Shown piece by piece: positions 7,625 through 15,444 of a DNA stretch of 34,174 nucleotides (position 1 is its first letter; the number at the start of each line of letters is the position of its first letter). The DNA is from JADKIH01 sp031411835 (GTDB lineage Bacteria > Bacteroidota > Bacteroidia > AKYH767-A > 2013-40CM-41-45). The stretch lies in NCBI GenBank assembly GCA_031411835.1, contig JANOBV010000029.1, positions 1 to 34,174 of the forward strand, given 5' to 3'. The notes beneath the pieces were generated by a model. It was given only the letters and a program-made list of their open reading frames with translations. It was not told the origin of the DNA and made no database searches. Both the position numbers and the translations under genes were made by a program.

Positions 7625-9094
7625 TTATTTTTTTATAATTTCATTGATTATACTAGTAAATTTACCTTCAGCTAAAATTGTTTCTACGATTTCACCTTTT
7701 GTAATTTCATCTGCAGAAATAATTGCTTTGCCATTTTTCCGAGTAATAGAATAGCCTCTAGCTAATGTATTGATCGGATCAAGGAGATTGATCTTTGATT
7801 CTAGTAAGCTCAAATTTTGGCGATGACTATTAAATTGATGAACAATATTGCGCATCGATTTTCCGGAATCACTAAGTCTGTTTTGTTTTAGCTGAATTAC
7901 ACTACTTGCATTCCCATGTAATTGTTTGGATAAAATTTCAAGCAGATTTTTTTGCTGCGAGATCAACTGTCGTCCGGGAATATTTTTTATAACATTTATA
8001 TTATTTTGCAGATACAATTTTTCATCGATCATATTTCTTCTGCTGAACTTAACGAGTAGTTCAGTCGTATTATTTATCTGCGAATGATTTTTTTCCATTG
8101 CAGAAATACATAAAGATTGAAATTCATTCACTGTTTCATAGAATAATTCTTTGAAGTCATGAATTGTCATTGAAACCGATGAAAGTAATTTTTCTGAAAG
8201 TTGGTTGACCAGAATGTCCTGAGTATAGAACTTCTCTAGAAAGAAATCGGCTGCAGCAGTTGGTGTTATACAATTCTTAAAAGCTACCATTTCAGTTACT
8301 GTTTCATTGGTGGCATGTCCAATACCGGTAACAATTGGAATTGGAAAGCATGCAACTTCTTTTGCAAGAGTAAACTCATCGTAACAAGCAAGCCCTGTAT
8401 CACCTGCACCACCACGTATTATAGCAACAACATCAAAATCTGAAATTCGTGATGCAATTTTTTGTAGAGCCCTTACAATTGTTGTTACCGCATTGTCGCC
8501 TTGTAATGTCGCTTCAAATAAAGATAATTCAATTGCATAATTTTTATGATAATTATTTAAAGTAATTATGAAATCCTGATACCCTCTGCTCGTTTCAACA
8601 GAAATGACTGCAATTCTCTTAGGAAGAAGTGGCAACTTTTTTTGTTTGTTCAATTCGAAAACCTTTTCACTTTTCAATTTCAGGATTGAATCGTTTTTCA
8701 TTTTCGCCATTTCGCCAAGTGTGAAAGCAGGCTCGACGTCCGTAACAATTAGAGAAAATCCGTGAACTGCATGGAAAGTGACAGTACATTGAAAAAGGAC
8801 TTTCATTCCCGAAATCAATTCCGAATTTATTGTGGAACGAAATTTTTGTTGGATAGCGAGATATGAATCAGCCCAAATAATTCCTTTACATTGTGCGACC
8901 ATTGTTGATTCATTACGGTCGGCAATTTCCAAATAACAATGTCCGCTTGATTGATGTAAATTGAGTTTTACCAATTCGCATTTTACCCAAAATTTTCGGG
9001 TTTCATAATTCTTCTTTATAACTGATTGCACGCTATTCATCACCTCCAACAGGGAGTACGATTTTTGAATAACAGAAGAATTTGCGTCGATCAT
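7625..9094 (-). CDS. xseA: Exodeoxyribonuclease VII large subunit
   Basis: The product has 489 residues, a little longer than many XseA proteins. An N-terminal OB-fold (about 15-120; SSGHCYLEIADR) is followed by the nuclease domain (about 140-290) with VISVETSRGYQDF, IIRGGAGDTGL (226-235), PIPIVTGIGHATNET (251-265) and TPTAAADF (277-284). A long helical region (290-435) carries the XseB-binding coil, and a C-terminal tail has the family signature DPINTLARGYSI. The usual GHExD is GHATNE and the usual RGGG is RGGAG; the first resembles other Bacteroidetes forms as I recall them, but the RGGAG change is worth noting. The complex degrades single-stranded DNA into oligonucleotides in mismatch repair and recombination. 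It is first of a four-gene operon with xseB. ATG at 9094 places the OB-fold close to the start. Confidence 0.93.
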   Translation of the reverse strand: MIDANSSVIQKSYSLLEVMNSVQSVIKKNYETRKFWVKCELVKLNLHQSSGHCYLEIADRNESTMVAQCKGIIWADSYLAIQQKFRSTINSELISGMKVLFQCTVTFHAVHGFSLIVTDVEPAFTLGEMAKMKNDSILKLKSEKVFELNKQKKLPLLPKRIAVISVETSRGYQDFIITLNNYHKNYAIELSLFEATLQGDNAVTTIVRALQKIASRISDFDVVAIIRGGAGDTGLACYDEFTLAKEVACFPIPIVTGIGHATNETVTEMVAFKNCITPTAAADFFLEKFYTQDILVNQLSEKLLSSVSMTIHDFKELFYETVNEFQSLCISAMEKNHSQINNTTELLVKFSRRNMIDEKLYLQNNINVIKNIPGRQLISQQKNLLEILSKQLHGNASSVIQLKQNRLSDSGKSMRNIVHQFNSHRQNLSLLESKINLLDPINTLARGYSITRKNGKAIISADEITKGEIVETILAEGKFTSIINEIIKK

Positions 9095-9263
9095 TGTTGT
9101 CTCAATCCAAAAAGTTGATTGTCACAAGATGCAAAAAAACGAGGATTTATAGCTTCTTTTTGGCTTGTGGAGGTCCAACAAATGGTGAGAAATTCCGGCT
9201 TTACCTATTTTATTACAAATCCACCCCACTAAATAGCCATTTTACAATATTTTGACCAATTTT

Positions 9264-9296
9264 CATCTTTTAAACAGCATCTTTTAAACAGCATCT
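9264..9296 (+). repeat. Tandem duplication of a 14-base unit upstream of a promoter
   Basis: The unit CATCTTTTAAACAG occurs at 9264-9277 and again at 9278-9291, followed by a partial third copy (CATCT). The second copy ends just before a TATATTTG box, so the duplication changes the spacing or sequence upstream of the promoter of the PHP-domain gene. Confidence 0.85.
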
Positions 9297-9299
9297 ACG

Positions 9300-9307
9300 T
9301 ATATTTG
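9300..9307 (+). promoter_or_regulatory. Candidate Bacteroidetes -7 box
   Basis: TATATTTG fits the TAnnTTTG -7 consensus of the Bacteroidetes primary sigma factor. It lies 27 bases before the ATG at 9335, which gives a leader of about 20 bases. A TTTG -33 box at the usual distance is not clear; TTTTAAA of the duplicated unit is nearest. Confidence 0.45.
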
Positions 9308-9334
9308 TTAGTTCTCAATTACTTAGTATAATAA

Positions 9335-12300
9335 ATGCGGATTTTAGAGGTAAAAAAAATTAAAACTTTAGTTTGCTTAATTGCATCAGTGGCATTGCTT
9401 TTTATATCTTCAAGAAGTTTAGCGCAGTCCGTTTTATTAGATGATTTCAATCGTTCAAACAATAACACCGTTGGATTAAGTTGGGCAGAAACTGAAACAG
9501 CGGCGCCCGGATCTGCTTCTATTAGTTCAAATACGTTATTAATGGGCAGCACTACTACAGGAAAAGATTTTGTTTCCTACGATGTATCTGCAATGTACAA
9601 TACTGTACTTTCTTCAAATACCGGTTTGTTGACATGGGCATTTAATATGCGACAAACACGTGCAGATCCTTCGGGATTCGATGCAGGTAATTATGGGATC
9701 GCATTTGTATTAGGGGCAACAACAAATAATTTTCTTACCGCAAGTGGTTATGCAGTTGTCTTAGGAAATACTGGCTCTGGTGATAATGTTCGACTGGTAA
9801 GTTTTGCTAGTGGTATTGTGTCTAACCTCGGACTTTCCGCTGTAATAAATCCTGCTAACGATTTCGGGTCAGAATATCTTACCATAAAAGTCACCTATAA
9901 TCCGGTAGGAAATGTTTGGACATTATATCTTGGAACAGTTACTACAAGTTTTGTTGATCCTGCAATAGCGACCTACAATAACATTGGAACAGCGAGTAGT
10001 TCACTATACACATCGCAAGATCTTCTTTATTTAGGATGCCTATGGAATCATGCAACAGGCGGAACAGACTATGGATACTTCGATAATATTAGGATACCGA
10101 CTGCTTGTATAATTGATGTTGAGCCTACAATACAATCATCAGCATTAAATTTCACATCAATTGGTGCGAGTTCAGTTACATTGAATTGGACTAGAGGAAA
10201 TGGAGCAGAGTGTATCATCATTGCAAGAAGCGGAAGCGCAGTAACAGCAGTTCCTGTTGATGGATCTGTGTATAGTGCAAATACAGTCTTCGGAAGTGGA
10301 ACGCAAATTTCTGCAGGTGAATATGTCGTCTACAGTGGAAGTGCAAATACGATTACGATCACAGGATTGAGTGCAACAACAACTTATTATTTTTCGATTT
10401 ATGAATATAATGGTAGTGGTTGCACTGCAAATTTTCTTTCCGGACCGGCAACTGGAAATACTACAACTATTGGTTGCGTATTAGCTGCTCAGCCTACTGT
10501 TTCTCCAAGTGGTTTTTCAGTTGTTTCAACGATGTCGAACAGTATGAATTTATCGTGGACTCGCGGCAATGGTGCATATTGTATTGTGATTTGTCGCGGT
10601 GCAAGTCCTGTAACATCGGCACCTGTTGATGGAATAGCTTACACTTCGAATGCCACCTATGGATTAGGAAGTACAACAGCTCCCGGAGATTATATCGTTT
10701 ATTCCGGAACTGGAAATACAGTGACCGTACTTGGTTTGATGCCGGGAACTTCTTATTATTTTGCAGTTTATGAAATGAATGGCACTGGTTGCAATACCAA
10801 TTATTTGATCACTACTACAAACACATCTTCAACTACAAATTCAGTTGTTGCGTATACTACTTACTTCGGCAATCTCCATTCTCATTCTGATTATTCTGAT
10901 GGTGATATGGATAATGTTTGCAATGGCGCGGGAAGTCCGGATTGCTGTTATACAATCGGGAATACAGCAAGCTTTTTTGACTTTATGGGAATCAGTGATC
11001 ACAACCACAATGAAGGACCGATCATGACTCCTGCGCTTTATGCAAGTGGACTTTCTGAAGCTTCAACATTTACAAGTGCTAATCCGGGATTTGCTGCATT
11101 GTATGGAATGGAATGGGGAACTATTTCAACCGGAGGTCACGTTGGTATTTATGGTGTGAATCAATTGTTAGGATGGAATTCCGGAAACTACAATGTCTTT
11201 ACAGCAAAAGGGGATTATAATGGGGTCTTCAATATCATCAATAATACATCCGGAGCATTTGCAACGTTATGCCATCCAAATAATACAGACTATGGAAATC
11301 TTTTAGGTTCTGCATATAATGCCGGTTACGATAATGCAATTGTAGGTGTTGCTTTGAAGAATGGCCCTTATAATTCCACAAATGCAACTTATAGTGATCC
11401 TGCTACAAGTACAAACCTTACCTATTGGAATTCGCTTTTAGGAAAAGGTTATCACCTCGGACCAACGATGGATTTGGATAATCACAATTCTAATACAATG
11501 GGGAAATCGAGCCAAGCAAGAACAGCAGTGCTTGCACCCTCATTGAGTGTTGGAAATGTTATGCAAGCAATGTTGAACATGCGTTTTTATGCAACAGAAG
11601 ATTACAATCTGAGTGTGTCTTATAACATCAATGGAATGTTTCCACTTGGTAGTATTGTGACTCAAACAGTAAATCCAACAATAAATGTTTCTGCGACAGA
11701 CGGAAATTCAGAATCCATTACTCAGATTCGAATTTACTATGGTGTGCCGGGAAGTAATGCTGCACCAACTATATTGACAACTGTTGCCGCATCGTCATTA
11801 ACCTACACACACACTTTTGCTTCAGGAACGTACTACTATTATGCAGAAATCACGCAAGCGGATGGTCAGAAGGCTTGGACATCACCAATTTGGTACACAA
11901 AGATTATTACTCCATTGCCAATTGAATTGTTATCATTCACGGGCGATTATACTTCAAAAGGAAATCTTTTGAAATGGGTAACAGCTTCAGAAACAAATAA
12001 TGATTTCTTCAATCTGGAAAGAAGCAATAACGGTTTCGACTTTAAAGCAATTACGCAAATTAAAGGAGCAGGCAATAGTACGCAAGATTTGTCTTATGAT
12101 TTCTTGGATGTATGGGCGCCTGAAGGAATTAATTATTATCGACTGAAGCAAACAGATTTCGATGGAAAATTTTCCTGTTCAAATATTATTGCTTTGCGTT
12201 CACTAAGAAAGGATGAGCTGTTTCTTGTTTATCCAAATCCTGCAGAAGGAAGTTTTGTTGTTGCCGTAAAAGAATTTAGTAACGAAGGTTACAACATCAG

Positions 12301-12457
12301 AATTACTAATGCTGTCGGACAAATAGTTTTTTCTTCTGAAAATAATACAGAAGCTCAGTTACGTTTATCGCCTGATCTACCTTCCGGTATTTACACTTTA
12401 AGTCTTGAAATTAACAAAGAAGTCTATAACAGAAAACTAGTGATCCGTCGGGATTAG
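9335..12457 (+). CDS. T9SS-secreted PHP-type (CehA/McbA-like) metallohydrolase with FN3-like modules
   Basis: A 1040-residue protein. The signal peptide covers 1-31 (ends SLAQ). Residues about 32-260 form a LamG/jelly-roll-like domain (LLDDFNRSNN). Two related FN3-like modules lie at about 265-380 and 384-500 (LNWTRGNG; YVVYSG; TTYYFSIYEYNG). Residues about 508-780 form a PHP-type phosphoesterase domain whose metal ligands are all visible: H515 and H517 (NLHSHSDYSDG), D555-H556 (ISDHN), E593 (MEWG), H602 (GGHVGIYG), H647 (LCHPN), and D715/H717 (DLDNHN). A C-terminal linker (LPIELLSFTG) and sorting domain from about 963 (VYPNPAEGSF) mark T9SS export. CehA/McbA-like enzymes hydrolyse ester or carbamate-type bonds; the substrate here cannot be read. 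The ATG at 9335 gives the only good signal peptide. Probably monocistronic. Confidence 0.9.
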   Translation: MRILEVKKIKTLVCLIASVALLFISSRSLAQSVLLDDFNRSNNNTVGLSWAETETAAPGSASISSNTLLMGSTTTGKDFVSYDVSAMYNTVLSSNTGLLTWAFNMRQTRADPSGFDAGNYGIAFVLGATTNNFLTASGYAVVLGNTGSGDNVRLVSFASGIVSNLGLSAVINPANDFGSEYLTIKVTYNPVGNVWTLYLGTVTTSFVDPAIATYNNIGTASSSLYTSQDLLYLGCLWNHATGGTDYGYFDNIRIPTACIIDVEPTIQSSALNFTSIGASSVTLNWTRGNGAECIIIARSGSAVTAVPVDGSVYSANTVFGSGTQISAGEYVVYSGSANTITITGLSATTTYYFSIYEYNGSGCTANFLSGPATGNTTTIGCVLAAQPTVSPSGFSVVSTMSNSMNLSWTRGNGAYCIVICRGASPVTSAPVDGIAYTSNATYGLGSTTAPGDYIVYSGTGNTVTVLGLMPGTSYYFAVYEMNGTGCNTNYLITTTNTSSTTNSVVAYTTYFGNLHSHSDYSDGDMDNVCNGAGSPDCCYTIGNTASFFDFMGISDHNHNEGPIMTPALYASGLSEASTFTSANPGFAALYGMEWGTISTGGHVGIYGVNQLLGWNSGNYNVFTAKGDYNGVFNIINNTSGAFATLCHPNNTDYGNLLGSAYNAGYDNAIVGVALKNGPYNSTNATYSDPATSTNLTYWNSLLGKGYHLGPTMDLDNHNSNTMGKSSQARTAVLAPSLSVGNVMQAMLNMRFYATEDYNLSVSYNINGMFPLGSIVTQTVNPTINVSATDGNSESITQIRIYYGVPGSNAAPTILTTVAASSLTYTHTFASGTYYYYAEITQADGQKAWTSPIWYTKIITPLPIELLSFTGDYTSKGNLLKWVTASETNNDFFNLERSNNGFDFKAITQIKGAGNSTQDLSYDFLDVWAPEGINYYRLKQTDFDGKFSCSNIIALRSLRKDELFLVYPNPAEGSFVVAVKEFSNEGYNIRITNAVGQIVFSSENNTEAQLRLSPDLPSGIYTLSLEINKEVYNRKLVIRRD

Positions 12458-12618
12458 ACATTTGTATTATAAGTGAAAACTGCTTTTATCGAAGAAAAAC
12501 TGTCTCGTTTTGCTTTTTGTCGATGAAATTAACCAAGTAAGTTCAATTATTTTTTGTCATACGCTCACTTTTTTTTATCTTGAACACATAGAACAGAAGC
12601 AGCTTGAAACTAATATTC

Positions 12619-12626
12619 TAGGTTTG
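12619..12626 (+). promoter_or_regulatory. Candidate -7 box for the repeat-adhesin gene
   Basis: TAGGTTTG fits TAnnTTTG and lies about 80 bases before the preferred ATG at 12708. No convincing -33 box is seen, only a CTTGA about 13 bases upstream, which is too close. It supports a start downstream of 12626 rather than the upstream in-frame ATG candidates. Confidence 0.3.
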
Positions 12627-12707
12627 GTAACATTGGTTTTGAAAATGCTGTTTAATACAAATTATACCCTGCCCAATCGGCCATTAAAAAAATTAAAGAG
12701 TACACCA

Positions 12708-14750
12708 ATGAAAACGAATTTCTTCTCAGCTCTCCGAATTAGTTTTTTTTCGGCAATATTTTTACTTAATCTAAAGGTTTGTTCAGCATCAGAACCTAAT
12801 TTCCCGACGATAAGCATTTCTGCTTCTGCAGGTTCATGCAATGAAATTGATTTGAGTTGCATTCCCGGCGATGGAAGTCGACGACTTATCATTGCAAATG
12901 CAGGAGTTCCGGTTTCTGCTTTTCCTAACGATGGAACAAATTACACAGGTGGTTCAATCTATGGAACGGGAACAAATTTAGGAAATGGAAATTTTGTTGT
13001 TTATAATGGTAGTGGTACAAGTACTACGATCAGTGGACTTGATGGAGGAACAGAATATTACTTCGCCAGTTTTGAGTTCAATGGAAATGGCTCAAATTCT
13101 AATTATCTAATTTCAGGCTATCCTGAATCGAGCGACATTGCTCCCGGAATTTCAATGACTGTACTTTCTTCTTCAGGAGATATTTGTGTTGGCGATAGTG
13201 TGCAACTTCAAGCAAGTGGTGCATTGACCTATGTTTGGTCGCCCGGAACCGGGTTGTCGAGTACAACAGATCCAATCGTGACTGCTATTCCTGCTTCAAC
13301 AACCACATACACAGTAACCGGAACGGATGCTGGGGGATGTCAGGATTCAAAAATAGTTACTGTAATTGTAAATCAACTTCCACTTGTAACTCTTAGTTCG
13401 TTCCAATCTATTTGTATAAACGAAGGAGTACTTGTTTTATCAGGCGGAAATCCTGTAGGTGGAACATACTTCGGTAATGGAGTTTCTTCAGGAATTTTAG
13501 ATCCAACAATTCCCGGTCCGGGAGTAAATAATATTTCATATACGTATAGTGATATTCATGGATGTGTCGATACAGCTTCGAGAACAATTCAAATTAAAAA
13601 TTCACCGAATGTTACATTGAGTACTTTAGCTGATGTATGTATTGATGAACCTTCATTTGGATTAACAGGTGGTTCTCCTAGCGGAGGCGATTATTCTGGA
13701 ACAGGTGTAAATGCAAATGATATTTTTAATCCGGCAAATGCAGGAGTAGGAAGTCATACTATAACTTATATTTATTCAGCTCAAGGTTGTTCAGATACAG
13801 CAACCGGAACGCTTGTAGTCCATTCCTTGCCGACAGTTACTTATTCAACTCAACCTGCAACATGTTTGAATACTCCGGCATATCAATTGAGCGGAGGAAC
13901 ACCTTCGGGAGGAACTTATACCGGAACAGCAGTAAGTGGAAATCAATTTACGCCTTCGACAGCCGGTGTTGGTACTTTTATCATCACCTATAATTATACA
14001 AATTCAAATGGTTGTAGTGCATCAGATACATCAGCAATTCGTGTTCGTGGTTTGCCGACTGTTACGTTTTCTACTCTGCCAACTGTATGTCAAAATACAG
14101 GTCCCGTTGCATTGAATCAAGGGAGTCCTGCAGGTGGAACGTATTCAGGAACAGGAGTAGGCGGAACAACTTTTTACACTGGAATTGCAGGAGCCGGAAC
14201 ACATAGTCTTGTTTACACTTATCATGATGCAAATAATTGCTCGAATACAGCAACACAAAATATTGTAGTGAATCCAATTCCTGTTGTTAATCTCGGTCCT
14301 GATGCAACAATTTGTTCTGATGCATCAGTTGTTTTAAATGGCGGAACATTTTCGACGTATGCTTGGTCAAATGGAGCAAATACGGCTTCGATTACAGTAG
14401 ATAGTACAGGAAGAGGATTAGGTACATTCAGATTTATTTTGATTGCAACTAATTCGTTCACTTGTGCAAATAGAGATACGACCTTTATAACTATAGATGC
14501 ATGTAGCGGAATTGCTGAGAATGATCCTATTTCTTTTAGCGCTTATCCAAATCCATTTACTTCAAATCTTGTCGTGAAAATGAATTCTGCTTTTGAAATT
14601 TATGTTTACGACATTTCGGGCAGACAATTAATTCACAAGAAAAATCTTTTTTTGGATGTAAAATTTGGTGATGAATTAACTTCGGGAACATACCTTTTGA
14701 GAGTGAAAACTGCTCAAGGTGAAGGAACATCCATAGTAGTAAAAGAATAA
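12708..14750 (+). CDS. T9SS-secreted repeat adhesin-like protein
   Basis: The product has 680 residues from the ATG at 12708, which opens a good signal peptide (MKTNFFSALRI, cleavage near CSAS). The frame extends upstream to 12510, but that stretch lacks signal character. Residues about 25-130 are an FN3-like module akin to the two in the preceding gene (YVVYNGSG-like; TEYYFASFEFNGNG). About 145-226 is a PKD/Ig-like unit (TYVWSPGTGLSS). Then four near-regular 74-75-residue repeats follow (about 227-525), each with a Cys, LSGG-PxGGTYxGxGV, AGVGxHxIxYxY and GCxDTA. A further Ig-like unit (GPDATIC) precedes the sorting domain (SAYPNPFTSNL to VVKE). No catalytic residues are visible. These repeats are usual in Bacteroidetes surface adhesins; binding function is inferred. 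A terminator-like hairpin follows. Confidence 0.88.
   Translation: MKTNFFSALRISFFSAIFLLNLKVCSASEPNFPTISISASAGSCNEIDLSCIPGDGSRRLIIANAGVPVSAFPNDGTNYTGGSIYGTGTNLGNGNFVVYNGSGTSTTISGLDGGTEYYFASFEFNGNGSNSNYLISGYPESSDIAPGISMTVLSSSGDICVGDSVQLQASGALTYVWSPGTGLSSTTDPIVTAIPASTTTYTVTGTDAGGCQDSKIVTVIVNQLPLVTLSSFQSICINEGVLVLSGGNPVGGTYFGNGVSSGILDPTIPGPGVNNISYTYSDIHGCVDTASRTIQIKNSPNVTLSTLADVCIDEPSFGLTGGSPSGGDYSGTGVNANDIFNPANAGVGSHTITYIYSAQGCSDTATGTLVVHSLPTVTYSTQPATCLNTPAYQLSGGTPSGGTYTGTAVSGNQFTPSTAGVGTFIITYNYTNSNGCSASDTSAIRVRGLPTVTFSTLPTVCQNTGPVALNQGSPAGGTYSGTGVGGTTFYTGIAGAGTHSLVYTYHDANNCSNTATQNIVVNPIPVVNLGPDATICSDASVVLNGGTFSTYAWSNGANTASITVDSTGRGLGTFRFILIATNSFTCANRDTTFITIDACSGIAENDPISFSAYPNPFTSNLVVKMNSAFEIYVYDISGRQLIHKKNLFLDVKFGDELTSGTYLLRVKTAQGEGTSIVVKE
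13386..14282 (+). repeat. Four in-frame ~225-base repeats
   Basis: Repeat units begin near 13386, 13611, 13836 and 14061, spaced 225, 225 and 225 bases; the last unit is about 222. At protein level each begins VTLS/VTYS/VTFS, has a Cys at about position 9-10, a GG-PxGGxYxGxxV core and a GCxD/NCSN motif near the end. DNA identity is low to moderate, so the repeats are old and less likely to recombine than fresh duplications. Confidence 0.85.
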
Positions 14751-14757
14751 TCTTCGC

Positions 14758-14778
14758 ACTTTTTTTCAAAAAGTTTTT
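14758..14778 (+). terminator. Probable intrinsic terminator
   Basis: ACTTTTT (14758-14764) pairs with AAAAAGT (14768-14774) around a TTC loop and is followed by more T residues. It lies 8 bases after the stop of the adhesin gene. The stem is AT-only and weak, but position and T-tail fit a terminator. Confidence 0.5.
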
Positions 14779-14822
14779 CCCTACTCTTGGTTAATAATTC
14801 GATTTGTTAAGAAGAAAAAACC

Positions 14823-14854
14823 ACTTGCAGAATAGAAATGTGATTATATCTTTG
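14823..14854 (+). promoter_or_regulatory. Bacteroidetes-type promoter
   Basis: A -33 box ACTTG (14823-14827) and a -7 box TATCTTTG (14847-14854) are separated by 19 bases, matching the Bacteroidetes housekeeping promoter (TTTG / TAnnTTTG). The ATG at 14875 is 20 bases downstream. This is the clearest promoter in the window. Confidence 0.65.
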
Positions 14855-14874
14855 CGTCAGGTCGAAAGATATAC

Positions 14875-15234
14875 ATGGTACAACTAAATCTTACTCAACA
14901 GGAAGAACTGCTAATGAAAAGAGTTTGCGAATTGCAACTAGATTCATTTGAAAGAATATTAAGCGGTCAAGGCGAATTTGATATTAACGATAAATTGAAG
15001 GAACATAAAGTGTCAGAACCTGAGTTAAAGGAAATGATCACTCAAGTTGTTCGTCAGTATATGGACATCAATCACAAGCCGGAATCATTGTTTCATGTAC
15101 ATGCAGATCTGCTCGTGAATTTCAGAGATGCACTTGATTTTAATATAGAGTCATTGTCAGAGCACTCAACACAAATTCCAACTCTTCTTAGTAAGCTTGA
15201 TTATGCGATGTTTATTTCGCAGCATAAGAATTGA
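14875..15234 (+). CDS. Small hypothetical cytoplasmic protein
   Basis: The 119-residue product has no signal peptide or membrane helix. It is rich in charged residues and looks mainly helical (LTQQEELLMKRVCELQLD; VSEPELKEMITQVVRQYMD). The middle carries a His-containing segment (INHKPESLFHVHADLLVN) and a C-terminal amphipathic helix (IPTLLSKLDYAMFIS). I do not recognise the family. The gene has its own strong promoter match 20 bases upstream and stands alone between two large T9SS genes, so it is probably expressed. No functional link to its neighbours can be argued. Confidence 0.7.
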   Translation: MVQLNLTQQEELLMKRVCELQLDSFERILSGQGEFDINDKLKEHKVSEPELKEMITQVVRQYMDINHKPESLFHVHADLLVNFRDALDFNIESLSEHSTQIPTLLSKLDYAMFISQHKN

Positions 15235-15246
15235 AAATCTCTTGTG

Positions 15247-15273
15247 CCACCGATATTTCGTCCCTAATGGGGC
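15247..15273 (-). repeat. REP-like palindrome, minus orientation
   Basis: Read on the minus strand this copy contains TTAGGGACGAAATATCGGTG, which is identical to the plus-strand copy at 18480-18506 except for one base. The stem is the GTCCC/GGGGC palindrome, and the ATATCGGTGG tail is the conserved part. It lies just after the small gene at 14875. Confidence 0.75.
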
Positions 15274-15361
15274 TTTCATCGAAAGAACATATAAGATATT
15301 ACATCTAATTTAAAGTTTTCCACTTCCAGGCATGAAGCTGATTCTTCAATCCGATAGCTAT

Positions 15362-15401
15362 CACTATTCACTATTCACTATAAGTTATTAGTTATTAGTT
15401 A
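15362..15401 (+). repeat. Two abutting heptanucleotide tandem repeats
   Basis: CACTATT is repeated about three times (15362-15382; last copy CACTATA), directly followed by AGTTATT repeated about 2.7 times (15383-15401). Both have a 7-base period. They lie 43 bases before the FG-GAP gene and upstream of its weak -7-like TACTTTTA (15433-15440). Confidence 0.85.
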
Positions 15402-15444
15402 AAGTGCCGGTTTTACATAGTAAAAAAACGTCTACTTTTACTAT

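Noticed and set aside
12510..12707. N-terminal extension of the repeat-adhesin gene
   Set aside because: The extension lacks signal-peptide character, spans a -7-like box, and the ATG at 12708 begins a normal signal peptide.
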